DNA from: an uncultured Bacteroidota bacterium
GTDB lineage: Bacteria > Bacteroidota > Bacteroidia > JABEUT01
NCBI GenBank assembly: GCA_903863935.1
Contig: CAIPDV010000026.1
Coordinates: 25,515 to 89,514, forward strand
DNA: 64,000 nucleotides
Direction: 5' to 3'
Shown: positions 40,229 to 48,377 of the stretch, in pieces
Layout: the number at the start of each line of letters is the position of its first letter
Numbering within the stretch: the stretch's first letter is position 1
The notes under the pieces: model-generated
Seen by the model: only the letters and a program-made list of their open reading frames with translations
What the model was told of the DNA's origin: nothing
The model's database searches: none
Program-made: the position numbers and the translations under genes

Positions 40229-40256
40229 TGTTTAAATAATGTATCAAAACCGGTTT

Positions 40257-40292
40257 TCTTCATAACATCTTCATAAAGCAATACTAGTTTTG
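40257..40292 (+). promoter_or_regulatory. Direct-repeat activator site plus -7 box, copy 2
   Basis: TCTTCAT at 40257-40263 and 40268-40274 (spacer AACA), 10 bp, then TAGTTTTG at 40285-40292. Same geometry as copy 1, although the sequence between repeat and -7 box differs. Confidence 0.65.
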
Positions 40293-40327
40293 CATCAGTT
40301 TTTTAACCCTTAACAAAATAAAACAAA

Positions 40328-40543
40328 ATGAAAAAATTAAGTTTAGTACTCGCAGGCGTTCTTTTAGCAGGTGGAATTTCTTTCGCTCAAGACAAGACCA
40401 CAACCAAGACCGACAAGACCTCCACAACCACCAAGACCGACAAGAAAGGTGACAAGACTACAACTAAGTCAACCAAGTCGACTAAGGCTACAAAGTCAAC
40501 CAAGAAAACTGGTGCAAAGAAAGCGGACAAAGCTACCAAGTAA
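40328..40543 (+). CDS. Small exported Lys/Thr-rich protein, copy 2
   Basis: The 71 residues have the signal peptide MKKLSLVLAGVLLAGGISFAQ, one residue different from copy 1, followed by DKTTTKTDKTSTTTKTDKKGDK and KSTKATKSTKKTGAKKADKATK. The mature parts differ mainly by rearranged KT/DK units of equal total length. Leader sequences AACAAAATAAAACAAA before the ATG are shared. The gene has its own promoter and a partly decayed terminator. Confidence 0.85.
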   Translation: MKKLSLVLAGVLLAGGISFAQDKTTTKTDKTSTTTKTDKKGDKTTTKSTKSTKATKSTKKTGAKKADKATK

Positions 40544-40561
40544 TTGGTATTCTTCTCTATT

Positions 40562-40595
40562 CGAAAGCTCTGGCCTAAAAGTCAGGGCTTTTGTG
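40562..40595 (+). terminator. Terminator after copy 2 (decayed copy of the first)
   Basis: GCTCTG pairs with CAGGGC around GCCTAAAAGT, then TTTTG. The right arm AAAAGTCAGGGC is identical to copy 1 while the left arm has drifted, shortening the stem. Confidence 0.6.
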
Positions 40596-40597
40596 TT

Positions 40598-41806
40598 TTA
40601 TAGTTTAAAGAATCCTTTATCATATGCCTTGCAATAGGCGGAATAATAGGCATCGATAGTTTTTGAGTAGCTAAAAGCTACATCCAGCAGGCTTTTCTTA
40701 ATATTCTGACTATTCTTTGCGAAGTAAATGAACTCGTCTGCGATAGCTGACCCTTCTCTGCCACAAGTTCTAAGGGTGTCCCAGGCTGATATAGAGGCCA
40801 TATCCTCCAGCATATTTCTGAATTTTTTTACATTGCCCCTAAACAAGGTATAGTCAATACGATCGGCACTGGGCTGCAATTCCTTCAAAACAAAATCTTT
40901 TTTGCCTATCCGGATATCAGCAAGTAATGCAGGTGGGGCAGAAAGTATGCGCCTTTGAACTTCAACAAGCCTTGTTGCTTCATCCTTCCATTCAGGCTGT
41001 TTGGCAGGCACATAGTTAGCCGCACAGGATGGAGCTGTTTCTTTCAGATCAAGCAAAAAGGCTCCATTGGGTGTACCCCTGCCTTCAACAAGAATTATAT
41101 AACGTTCCATCCCTAGGCTTGAGGTGCCGGCAATGCGAAAAGCTACATCATGCACCTTGTAAAAATCCGGATCGTTTTTTTGTTTAGCCCATTTCTTAAT
41201 TTGATCCGTTACTTCTTCTTTTTTTGAATCACCAATTGGTAAAGTATGGGTCTTTTCTAACAGTATCTTGTATTTCCCATTTTTATAACGAACCCTCATT
41301 TTTAAAAAGTCCTTTCTTTTTCGTTCACTGATCTTCTTCAGAAAATGTTTTATTACACCTCTTGCAGTTTGCTTTTCGAGTGTTCTGATATATCCATCGC
41401 CAAGGGTTTCAAAATAGGTATCAATATAAAGATTACAAAGAGAGCGGGTTTCACCAATACTTAGTTCAAGACTTGATGAAGAAATTATAACACTAAGGAT
41501 TAATCTGTAAACATCTAATAAACAAGGAGCAAGCAGACATTCATCAAAGTCATTTATATTGAAATAAGCAATCCGGTTATTGGCTTTGTAGCTTCCCAGG
41601 TTTTCAAGGTGCATATCACCGCATATCCAGGCGTAAGGTGAATTGAGGAGAAAGGAACCCTTGGGAATATCCTGATAAAACAAATGTGTTGTAGCTCTCA
41701 TGAACCTGAATTTGTCATCACGCATCGCTTTATACTTAATTCTAAGCGTTTCAGGATAACGGCCCTTATTGAAAGTTTTTATGATTTCATTTGAATCTTT
41801 TTGCAT
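40598..41806 (-). CDS. DUF2252 family protein (kinase-fold-like)
   Basis: The 402 residues match the DUF2252 pattern: RYKAMRDDKFRFMRATTHLFYQD-like start, WICGDMHLENLGSYK (conserved GDxHLxN, reminiscent of the aminoglycoside phosphotransferase-like catalytic loop), YFNINDFDECLLAPCLLDVYRL (DFD, metal-binding-like), and the C-terminal YADQV-like region KNSQNIKKSLLDVAFSYSKTIDAYYSAYCKAY. The function is not known to me. No signal peptide. It is convergent with the second Lys/Thr-rich gene and shows no operon partner. Confidence 0.88.
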   Translation of the reverse strand: MQKDSNEIIKTFNKGRYPETLRIKYKAMRDDKFRFMRATTHLFYQDIPKGSFLLNSPYAWICGDMHLENLGSYKANNRIAYFNINDFDECLLAPCLLDVYRLILSVIISSSSLELSIGETRSLCNLYIDTYFETLGDGYIRTLEKQTARGVIKHFLKKISERKRKDFLKMRVRYKNGKYKILLEKTHTLPIGDSKKEEVTDQIKKWAKQKNDPDFYKVHDVAFRIAGTSSLGMERYIILVEGRGTPNGAFLLDLKETAPSCAANYVPAKQPEWKDEATRLVEVQRRILSAPPALLADIRIGKKDFVLKELQPSADRIDYTLFRGNVKKFRNMLEDMASISAWDTLRTCGREGSAIADEFIYFAKNSQNIKKSLLDVAFSYSKTIDAYYSAYCKAYDKGFFKL

Positions 41807-41958
41807 AATGAAAGATTTATGGAAGCCTGAATAATTGACTCTGCGGTATTATTTGTTTGGTGTATATTTAGTTTCTGCGAATGTAGGAAAATCCAATCTA
41901 TTAATGACTGGAACTAAATTCGTGGAAATTGAGTATTTTTGGTGCAGTTTTAATAAAA

Positions 41959-42630
41959 ATGGGACAAATTTATGCCGGTATTCCAAAGGATTTGGTGCTG
42001 GAAATATTGAAAACAGGGAAAATAAAGCACTTTGTCGAAACAGGTACCAATGTAGGTAATACTGCTATTTGGGCGGGGCAATACTTTGAACAGGTCTATA
42101 CTATTGAAATTATGGAAGAGTACAGCAAACAGGCCTCTCTACGCCCTGATTGCCCTAAAAACATAAAATTTTGTGTTGGAAGCAGTACCGATGTTTTGCC
42201 AACGATTGTAAAAGAGGTTGATGATAATGCTTTATTCTGGCTCGATGGACATTATAGTGGACAAGGAACAGGCGGTTCAGACAATGAGTGCCCGGTAATG
42301 GATGAAATCCGGATTGCGGCCGCTTGCAAAAATGCAATTATTTTGATAGACGACGCCCGCTGTTTTTATGGTCCCCCACCTTCGCCTCATAAACCTGAAC
42401 AATGGCCTGGTATAGCCGAAATATTCATTCAGCTTAATAAGTATTTCCCCGGGCATTATTCTACCATAGTTGATGACGTGATATTTTGCGTTCCTTCGAA
42501 TTATAAAAATACATTGGACACCGATTGGCTCAAACATTTTAATGAAAGGTTCCTCAGTAAAGATTCAGCTCCACAACCAGACGGCAAATCCTTTATAAAT
42601 AAAATAAAATCGGCCTTTTCAAATACCTAA
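41959..42630 (+). CDS. SAM-methyltransferase-like protein at the head of the polysaccharide cluster
   Basis: The ATG at 41959 gives 223 residues; the upstream TTG at 41929 is less likely. A Rossmann-like start KHFVETGTNVGNTAIWAGQYFEQVYTIEI (glycine-poor but FkbM-like), then LFWLDGHYSGQGTGGSDNECPVMDEI and AIILIDDARCF. The E-T-G-T-N loop and acidic end of strand 2 (TIEI) fit class I methyltransferases; GHY/DD residues might instead bind metal. The position just ahead of wzm suggests it modifies the glycan, perhaps its terminus. Substrate unknown. Confidence 0.7.
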   Translation: MGQIYAGIPKDLVLEILKTGKIKHFVETGTNVGNTAIWAGQYFEQVYTIEIMEEYSKQASLRPDCPKNIKFCVGSSTDVLPTIVKEVDDNALFWLDGHYSGQGTGGSDNECPVMDEIRIAAACKNAIILIDDARCFYGPPPSPHKPEQWPGIAEIFIQLNKYFPGHYSTIVDDVIFCVPSNYKNTLDTDWLKHFNERFLSKDSAPQPDGKSFINKIKSAFSNT

Positions 42631-42675
42631 CGGTATTTAAAATTAATTATCTACTAAAAAGAATTATTCATACAA

Positions 42676-43515
42676 GTGATTAACCAGACAATAATTGAAC
42701 CGGGAGGCAAAAAAAGAAATTATTGGAAGGATCTATGGAAATTCCGCGGCTTATTTTACTATTTGGCTTGGCGGGATGTGTTGGTGCGTTATAAACAGGC
42801 AGTAATAGGAATTGCCTGGAGTGTTATTAAGCCTTTACTCACTATAATCATTTTTGTTGTTATCGGGAAACTTCTTCATACAGTTGTTCCGTCGGGTGTG
42901 CCAAGAGCTATTTTTGTTTGTACTGCAATACTTCCATGGAATTTTTTTTCAACCGCTTTTAGTGAATCAAGCAGCTCGTTACTGGCCAACTCTAATTTAC
43001 TTACCAAAGTTTATTTTCCACGGTTAATTGTTCCGGCAAGTACTATAATTGTATCTCTTATTGACTTTGTTACATCCGTTGGCCTATTGTTTCTGTTCAT
43101 GATTTATTACCGTTATGTTCCCGGATGGAGTTTGGCATTACTTCCTCTCTTTCTCATACAGGCTACCATGATTGCAATGGGAGCAGGGATTTTTATAGCT
43201 GCTTTAAATGTAAAGTATCGCGACTTTAAATTTATTGTGCCGTTCATTGTTCAGTTCGGATTGTACATTTCACCGGTTGCATTTTCAAGCGATTATGTAT
43301 ATCATAGTGACAAAATTCCCGGAATAATAAAATTTATTTACTCGCTAAACCCGATGGTTGGTGTAATTGATGGCTTCAGATGGTGTGTTCTAGGTGGAGG
43401 AATAAACTTATATATGCCCGGGTTTCTTATTTCTATTGGGATCAGTATAATGCTTGTGGTTTTAGGTGTTTGGTATTTCCGGAGGACTGAACGTTCATTT
43501 GCAGATGTGATATAA
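42676..43515 (+). CDS. wzm: ABC-2 polysaccharide export permease (Wzm type)
   Basis: Membrane half of the exporter that moves a finished O-polysaccharide across the inner membrane. The GTG at 42676 gives 279 residues with six hydrophobic segments, the amphipathic start KDLWKFRGLFYYLAWRDVLVRYKQAVIGIAW, the central AIFVCTAILPWNFFSTAF and the C-terminal SLNPMVGVIDGFRWCVLGG. Its last base overlaps the ATG of wzt. No Wzx/Wzy pair is present in the window, so export is ABC-dependent. Confidence 0.95.
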   Translation: MINQTIIEPGGKKRNYWKDLWKFRGLFYYLAWRDVLVRYKQAVIGIAWSVIKPLLTIIIFVVIGKLLHTVVPSGVPRAIFVCTAILPWNFFSTAFSESSSSLLANSNLLTKVYFPRLIVPASTIIVSLIDFVTSVGLLFLFMIYYRYVPGWSLALLPLFLIQATMIAMGAGIFIAALNVKYRDFKFIVPFIVQFGLYISPVAFSSDYVYHSDKIPGIIKFIYSLNPMVGVIDGFRWCVLGGGINLYMPGFLISIGISIMLVVLGVWYFRRTERSFADVI

Positions 43516-44759
43516 TGGAACCTGTATTAAAAATAGAAAATCTAAGCAAAAAGTATATCCTTAATCATCAGGCACAGGAAAGGTATGTAGCCCTGCGAGA
43601 TGTGATAACTAATAAAGCCAAATCTGTATTAGGAAGCAAGAAAGAAAAGGTCCCGAAATATTCGGAGGAATTCTGGGCGCTAAAAGATGTTGCTTTTGAG
43701 GTAAATCAAGGTGACCGAGTTGGAATCATAGGAAGAAATGGAGCCGGAAAATCGACATTGCTTAAAATAATCAGCCAGATAACTGAACCAACAACCGGCA
43801 AAATAACGATTAATGGCAGGGTCGCAAGTCTTTTGGAAGTAGGTACAGGCTTTCACCCGGAGTTAACAGGCAGGGAAAATATTTTTCTGAATGGCTCAAT
43901 AATGGGAATGAGTAAAAAAGAAATCCAAAGCAAGTTTGATGAGATTGTTGCTTTTTCTGAAGTTGAAAAATTCTTGGACACACCGGTGAAGCGTTATAGC
44001 AGCGGTATGTATGTGAGACTTGCATTCTCAGTAGCAGCACATCTTGAACCCGATATCCTCATTGTAGATGAAGTTTTGGCAGTAGGTGATGTTGCATTCC
44101 AGAAAAAGTGCCTTGGTAAAATGGAAGAAGTGTCGGGACATGGCAGAACAATTTTGTTTGTAAGCCATAATATGCAAGCCATTCAGAAAATATGCACCAA
44201 GTCTGTGTTGCTCAAATATGGTAAGATAATTGCAATTGGTGACACAGATTCAGTGATTGAAGAATACCTGAATACAAATACAAATAACCAATCCGTTTAC
44301 GAAATTGAATCTCTGGAAAACGAAAGTACTATGCCAGGCTTCATTACCCGTGTTCAATTTGAAGATTTGAATGGAACTCCTGTAAATGAAATACCTATAG
44401 GCAGGGCTTGGCAGGCAAGAATAACGTTGAAGTTAAATAGAAAGGTAGAACACTTCATTACCGGACTGGGGTTAGTTACCCAATTTGAATTGCCGGTTTG
44501 TACGTCGTGGACTACCCCAAAGGACCTTGAAGCTGGAGAATACGAAGTTTTGTTTACGAATGAGGATATTATGGTTACCCGCGGAATTTATAACATTGTA
44601 ATTGGTTTATCCGAAAACAAAGTGGCATTTCAGTATCTTGATAAAGGAATATCATTGCACATTTCTGACGTGAGTGATTTAGTGAAAGAAGAGCGTATCG
44701 TAAATACAGAAAGTGGTTTGCTGATAAATCAAATGAAGGCTAAAATAATCAGAAAATAA
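43515..44759 (+). CDS. wzt: Polysaccharide export ATPase with carbohydrate-binding domain (Wzt type)
   Basis: The 414 residues hold an ABC domain (about 1-250) with GRNGAGKST, the signature RYSSGMYVRLAFSVA and Walker B DILIVDEVLAVGD. A C-terminal domain (about 270-410, EIPIGRAWQARITLKLNRKVEHFITGLGLV...GIYNIVIGLSENK) is similar to the Wzt_C fold that reads the capped, non-reducing end of the glycan in known systems. This predicts that the polymer carries a terminal modification, for which the flanking methyltransferase-like genes are candidates. Confidence 0.95.
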   Translation: MEPVLKIENLSKKYILNHQAQERYVALRDVITNKAKSVLGSKKEKVPKYSEEFWALKDVAFEVNQGDRVGIIGRNGAGKSTLLKIISQITEPTTGKITINGRVASLLEVGTGFHPELTGRENIFLNGSIMGMSKKEIQSKFDEIVAFSEVEKFLDTPVKRYSSGMYVRLAFSVAAHLEPDILIVDEVLAVGDVAFQKKCLGKMEEVSGHGRTILFVSHNMQAIQKICTKSVLLKYGKIIAIGDTDSVIEEYLNTNTNNQSVYEIESLENESTMPGFITRVQFEDLNGTPVNEIPIGRAWQARITLKLNRKVEHFITGLGLVTQFELPVCTSWTTPKDLEAGEYEVLFTNEDIMVTRGIYNIVIGLSENKVAFQYLDKGISLHISDVSDLVKEERIVNTESGLLINQMKAKIIRK

Positions 44760-44768
44760 TTCGATTCT

Positions 44769-45416
44769 ATGAAATTACATTTGGGTTGCGGACAGCGATA
44801 TTTGGAAGGATATGTTAATATTGATTACCCTCTTAGCGAGCACAGCGTGCAACAAAAAAGTGTTGCGGACAGGTTTGACGATTTAAAAGAATTAAGTTTT
44901 GAAAAAGGCTCCATTGAAGAGGTTCGGTTGCACCATGTGTTTGAACATTTTTCAAGAACTACCGCCTGTGCATTTCTTGCCGGATGGAATTCCTGGCTCG
45001 CGGAAGGCGGGAGTATTCGTATAGAGGTCCCTGATTTTGAAAAGACAAGTAAAGTTGCATTAAGCAAATGGAGCAGCCTTAAAGAAAAATCAGTTGCAAT
45101 CAGGCATATTTTTGGCTCCCAGGAGGCGCACTGGGCAGTACATTATCAGGGATATACTTCTTTATTGCTTTCATCGTTCGTTGAATTGTATGGTTATAAA
45201 ACCGCTTCTATAAAAAAAATAGCATACCTGGGAACGTACAATATTGAGCTATTTGCCAAGAAAGTAAGTTCTATTAGTAAGGAAGAATCAGATAAAATAA
45301 CAGCAGCTTATTTAAAGAATTTTCTTTTAGATTCTTCACCCAGCGAAATGCTGATGCTTGATACATGGATAAACGAATACCGATTGCAAGTATGTAAAAC
45401 CTTTGCCTCTGAATGA
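44769..45416 (+). CDS. SAM-dependent methyltransferase (glycan cluster)
   Basis: The 215 residues open KLHLGCGQRYLEGYVNIDYP, a SAM-binding glycine motif of the COG4627-like family found in glycan clusters, then GSIEEVRLHHVFEHFSRTTACAFLAGWNSWLAEGGSIRIEVPDF (motifs II-III). The C-terminal third has no hallmark. It stands directly after wzt and overlaps the next glycosyltransferase by 4 bp (ATGA), so it is expressed with them. It could cap or decorate the polymer; that is inference from Wzt_C. Confidence 0.85.
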   Translation: MKLHLGCGQRYLEGYVNIDYPLSEHSVQQKSVADRFDDLKELSFEKGSIEEVRLHHVFEHFSRTTACAFLAGWNSWLAEGGSIRIEVPDFEKTSKVALSKWSSLKEKSVAIRHIFGSQEAHWAVHYQGYTSLLLSSFVELYGYKTASIKKIAYLGTYNIELFAKKVSSISKEESDKITAAYLKNFLLDSSPSEMLMLDTWINEYRLQVCKTFASE

Positions 45417-46228
45417 GTACTGTTAGTGTCATTATTCCGACCTGGAATCGTGCAGGAACATTAAAAAGAGCAATTCTGAGTGTATTGAATCAAACTTACC
45501 CTGTTACTGAAATTTTAGTATGTGATGATGGTTCTACTGATAATTCAAAGCAAACAGTTTTAGAAATAAATGATACCAGAATAAAATGGATTGAAGGTAC
45601 ACATGCCGGAATGCCTTCTATTCCAAGAAACAGAGGGATTGCGTCAAGTGTGGGAGAATGGCTGGGATTTCTGGATAGCGATGATGAATGGCTGCCGACT
45701 AAAATTGGAAAGCAAATTTCTGCTGCTGAAAAGTTGAAAACAGATGCCGTTTGCAGCAATGCATTTCGGATAATTCCCGGAAATGAATCGGGCAAACCCT
45801 ATTTGAACTATCAAGGGCAAAGCCTATCGTTTAAGGAATTAATAAAATGTAATTATATCATCTGTAGTTCTGTAATGTTTAAACGGAGCCTGTTAAATAC
45901 TGTTGTTGGCTTCCCTGAATCGATTGAATTTAAAGCAATTGAAGACTACACATTGTGGCTTCGTGTGGCAACTCAAACCTCTTTTGCATATCTGGAAGAA
46001 CCGTTAGTGAATTATTTTGATGATCCTAAACAGAGTATTCGGTCCGGAGGTATGACAGAGGCACAGCAGCGGAAAATTATTTTAAATAATTTGTTAGTTT
46101 GGACGGGAAAAAATGAATTAAAAGTAGATAACAACTACTTTAAACTTGCGAGAATCGAATATTATAAATCGGTAAAATTAACCAGCCAAAATATTTTTAC
46201 TTATTTAATTGAACGATTTAAAAATTGA
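45413..46228 (+). CDS. Glycosyltransferase family 2
   Basis: Inverting GT-A enzyme of 271 residues. VSVIIPTWNRAGTLKRAILSVLNQTYPVTEILVCDDGSTDNS is the nucleotide-binding start, FLDSDDEW the metal-binding DxD, and IEDYTLWLRVA contains the catalytic-base ED. The C-terminus is short, without membrane helices. Start ATGA coupled to the preceding methyltransferase. Confidence 0.92.
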   Translation: MSTVSVIIPTWNRAGTLKRAILSVLNQTYPVTEILVCDDGSTDNSKQTVLEINDTRIKWIEGTHAGMPSIPRNRGIASSVGEWLGFLDSDDEWLPTKIGKQISAAEKLKTDAVCSNAFRIIPGNESGKPYLNYQGQSLSFKELIKCNYIICSSVMFKRSLLNTVVGFPESIEFKAIEDYTLWLRVATQTSFAYLEEPLVNYFDDPKQSIRSGGMTEAQQRKIILNNLLVWTGKNELKVDNNYFKLARIEYYKSVKLTSQNIFTYLIERFKN

Positions 46229-46279
46229 GTACAAGGAATGACAGGGAAAATTTGCTAAATGGTATCGAATGGAACATTG

Positions 46280-46287
46280 TATCTTTG
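46280..46287 (+). promoter_or_regulatory. Possible internal promoter in the glycan cluster
   Basis: TATCTTTG fits TAnnTTTG in the 96-bp gap before 46325, one of few real gaps in the cluster. Confidence 0.35.
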
Positions 46288-46324
46288 ATATAGGACATTC
46301 TTAAATTATCAACTATTTCGGCGC

Positions 46325-47149
46325 ATGAGTTTAATTCAGAACGTGAATAATTTGTTTTTACCTAAAGATAGAATAGTCTTATTTTATAAAAAAAAGGTTG
46401 AAAAGTTGGACTGCATTAATATGCCTGTCGGTAAATTGAATGATGAATTACTATTTGTTACCATATCCTATAATAACGCCAATGTTATTAAGCATCAGAT
46501 AAGATTAATTAAAAAAAATATCACAGATAAGCATTTTCATATTGTTGTCGATAATTCCACTAATAAAGAAATAAGAGATCAAATTAAGAAACATTGTATG
46601 GAGGGAAATGTGGCATATGTTTCTCTTCACGAAAACCCATTTTCAACAGGAAGTGCGTCTCATGCAGTTGTTTTAAATTGGGCATTCAGGCAATTGGTAT
46701 TAAGGTACACTCCAAAAATCGTTGGTTTTATTGACCATGATATATACCCTGTAAAACCGCATCGTATTGGGCAAATTTTAAGCAACCAGCCATTTTACGG
46801 CCTCTTACAGGAAAGAGAGGATTATTGGTATTTATGGCCTGGCTTTTGTTTTTTCACGAAGAAAATTTACATGAATAGTTCAATGGATTTTATGCCCCGC
46901 ACATCGAATGGAATTGGGTATGACACGGGGGGAGCCCTTTATAATTCAATATATCATTCCTTCGAGAAAAGCACATTGAAATTTCCGGCACAAACATATG
47001 AGAACATAAGAGAAGGTGAGGTTTTTCAGTCCGACAAAATGGAAGTAATAGATAACTGGGTTCATAGCTTTAATGGGTCCTATTGGATGGAGGTGAAGGA
47101 TAAAGAGGAAATTCTCGATAAAGTACTGAATGATTATTACAACAGTTAG
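46325..47149 (+). CDS. Divergent GT-A-like glycosyltransferase
   Basis: The 274 residues do not give a clear family. A GT-A-like start LLFVTISYNNANVIKHQIRLI is followed by HFHIVVDNSTNKEIRDQI, PFSTGSASHAVVLNWAFRQL and a DxD-like FIDHDIYPV. The segment WYLWPGFCFFTKK then DTGGALYN resembles acceptor-site loops of GT2-like enzymes. It keeps the VDNS in place of the usual DDGS. A role in the glycan is inferred from position between two cluster glycosyltransferases. Confidence 0.7.
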   Translation: MSLIQNVNNLFLPKDRIVLFYKKKVEKLDCINMPVGKLNDELLFVTISYNNANVIKHQIRLIKKNITDKHFHIVVDNSTNKEIRDQIKKHCMEGNVAYVSLHENPFSTGSASHAVVLNWAFRQLVLRYTPKIVGFIDHDIYPVKPHRIGQILSNQPFYGLLQEREDYWYLWPGFCFFTKKIYMNSSMDFMPRTSNGIGYDTGGALYNSIYHSFEKSTLKFPAQTYENIREGEVFQSDKMEVIDNWVHSFNGSYWMEVKDKEEILDKVLNDYYNS

Positions 47150-47198
47150 TTATGGCGGAAGAAGTAATTCCAGTTGGAGATAATTTGATAACATTAAA

Positions 47199-48374
47199 AT
47201 GAAAATACTGCATACAGTAGAATCATATTATCCGGCCATAGGCGGTATGCAGGAGGTTGTAAAACAGCTTTCTGAAAGGCTTGCTAAGCTTGGTCATGAG
47301 GTTACCGTTGCCACAAAAAAGCATTCTGAGAGAAAAGATAACATTTTGAATGGTGTACAGATTGAAGAGTTCGCAATAGAGGGAAATGCTGTTCATGGAA
47401 TAACAGGAGATGTGGAAAAATATAAAGGCTTTCTTTTGAATAGTAAATTCGATATTGTGACCAATTTTGCTGCTCAGCAGTGGGCTACGGATATTGCGCT
47501 CCCAATACTTGATAAAATATCAGGTAAGAAAGTAAGTGTTCCGACAGGTTTCTCCGGGCTCTATTTGACTGAGTATAAAGATTACTTTGAGAAGATGACA
47601 ACATGGATGAAAGGTTATGATTCCAATGTTTTTTTATCCGAAGATTATCGGGACATTAATTTCGCAAAAGCAAACGGAATAACCAAAAATGTAATTATTC
47701 CTAATGGTGCTGCCGCAGATGAGTTTCTGCAGGATTCTAAAATTGATATTCGCAAAAAACTTGGAATAAGCAAAGAGACATTTTTAATATTGCATGTAGG
47801 CTCATATACAGAGTTAAAGGGCCATATTGAAGCATTAAAGATTTATTTAAGATCAAAAATAAAAAATGGGGTTTTGCTTTTTGTTGGCCATCGGAACGAG
47901 TTATTTCAAAACTATGTAAATAAGAGCAGGCGGTTTAAATTATGGAAATACTCGAACTTTGTAAATAGTAAACCTATTGTAATAACAGCCGAACTTACAA
48001 GAGATGAAACAGTAGCAGCTTACAAGTCAGCAGATCTGTTTTTATTCCCATCAAATATTGAATGTTCTCCAATAGTTCTGTTCGAATCAATGGCTTCGCG
48101 TTTGCCGTTTCTTGTAACAGATGTAGGTAACTCTGAGGAAATAATAAAATGGGGTAGTGGAGGAGAATTACTGCCAACACAAATAGATGGAAGTGGATAT
48201 AGTCATGCAGAGATCGGTAAATCAGCATTGAAACTAAATCAAATTTATTTTAATAAGGAGAAAAGAAATGAGCTTGGAGAAAAAGGCTATGACGCCTGGC
48301 AAAAGAACTTTAGTTGGGAGGTAATCAGTAAAAAATACGAAGCCCTCTATTATCAACTCTTAAATGAAAAATAA
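47199..48374 (+). CDS. Glycosyltransferase family 4
   Basis: Retaining GT-B enzyme of 391 residues. The N-terminal VESYYPAIGGMQEVVKQLSERLAKLGHEVTV is the acceptor domain loop; VIIPNGAAADEF links to the donor domain with LHVGSYTELKGHIEALK. The late SADLFLFPSNIECSPIVLFESMASRLPFLVTDVGNSEEI is the donor-binding EX7E region (ECSPIVLFE). The donor is probably a UDP- or GDP-sugar. Confidence 0.93.
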   Translation: MKILHTVESYYPAIGGMQEVVKQLSERLAKLGHEVTVATKKHSERKDNILNGVQIEEFAIEGNAVHGITGDVEKYKGFLLNSKFDIVTNFAAQQWATDIALPILDKISGKKVSVPTGFSGLYLTEYKDYFEKMTTWMKGYDSNVFLSEDYRDINFAKANGITKNVIIPNGAAADEFLQDSKIDIRKKLGISKETFLILHVGSYTELKGHIEALKIYLRSKIKNGVLLFVGHRNELFQNYVNKSRRFKLWKYSNFVNSKPIVITAELTRDETVAAYKSADLFLFPSNIECSPIVLFESMASRLPFLVTDVGNSEEIIKWGSGGELLPTQIDGSGYSHAEIGKSALKLNQIYFNKEKRNELGEKGYDAWQKNFSWEVISKKYEALYYQLLNEK

Positions 48375-48377
48375 GAA

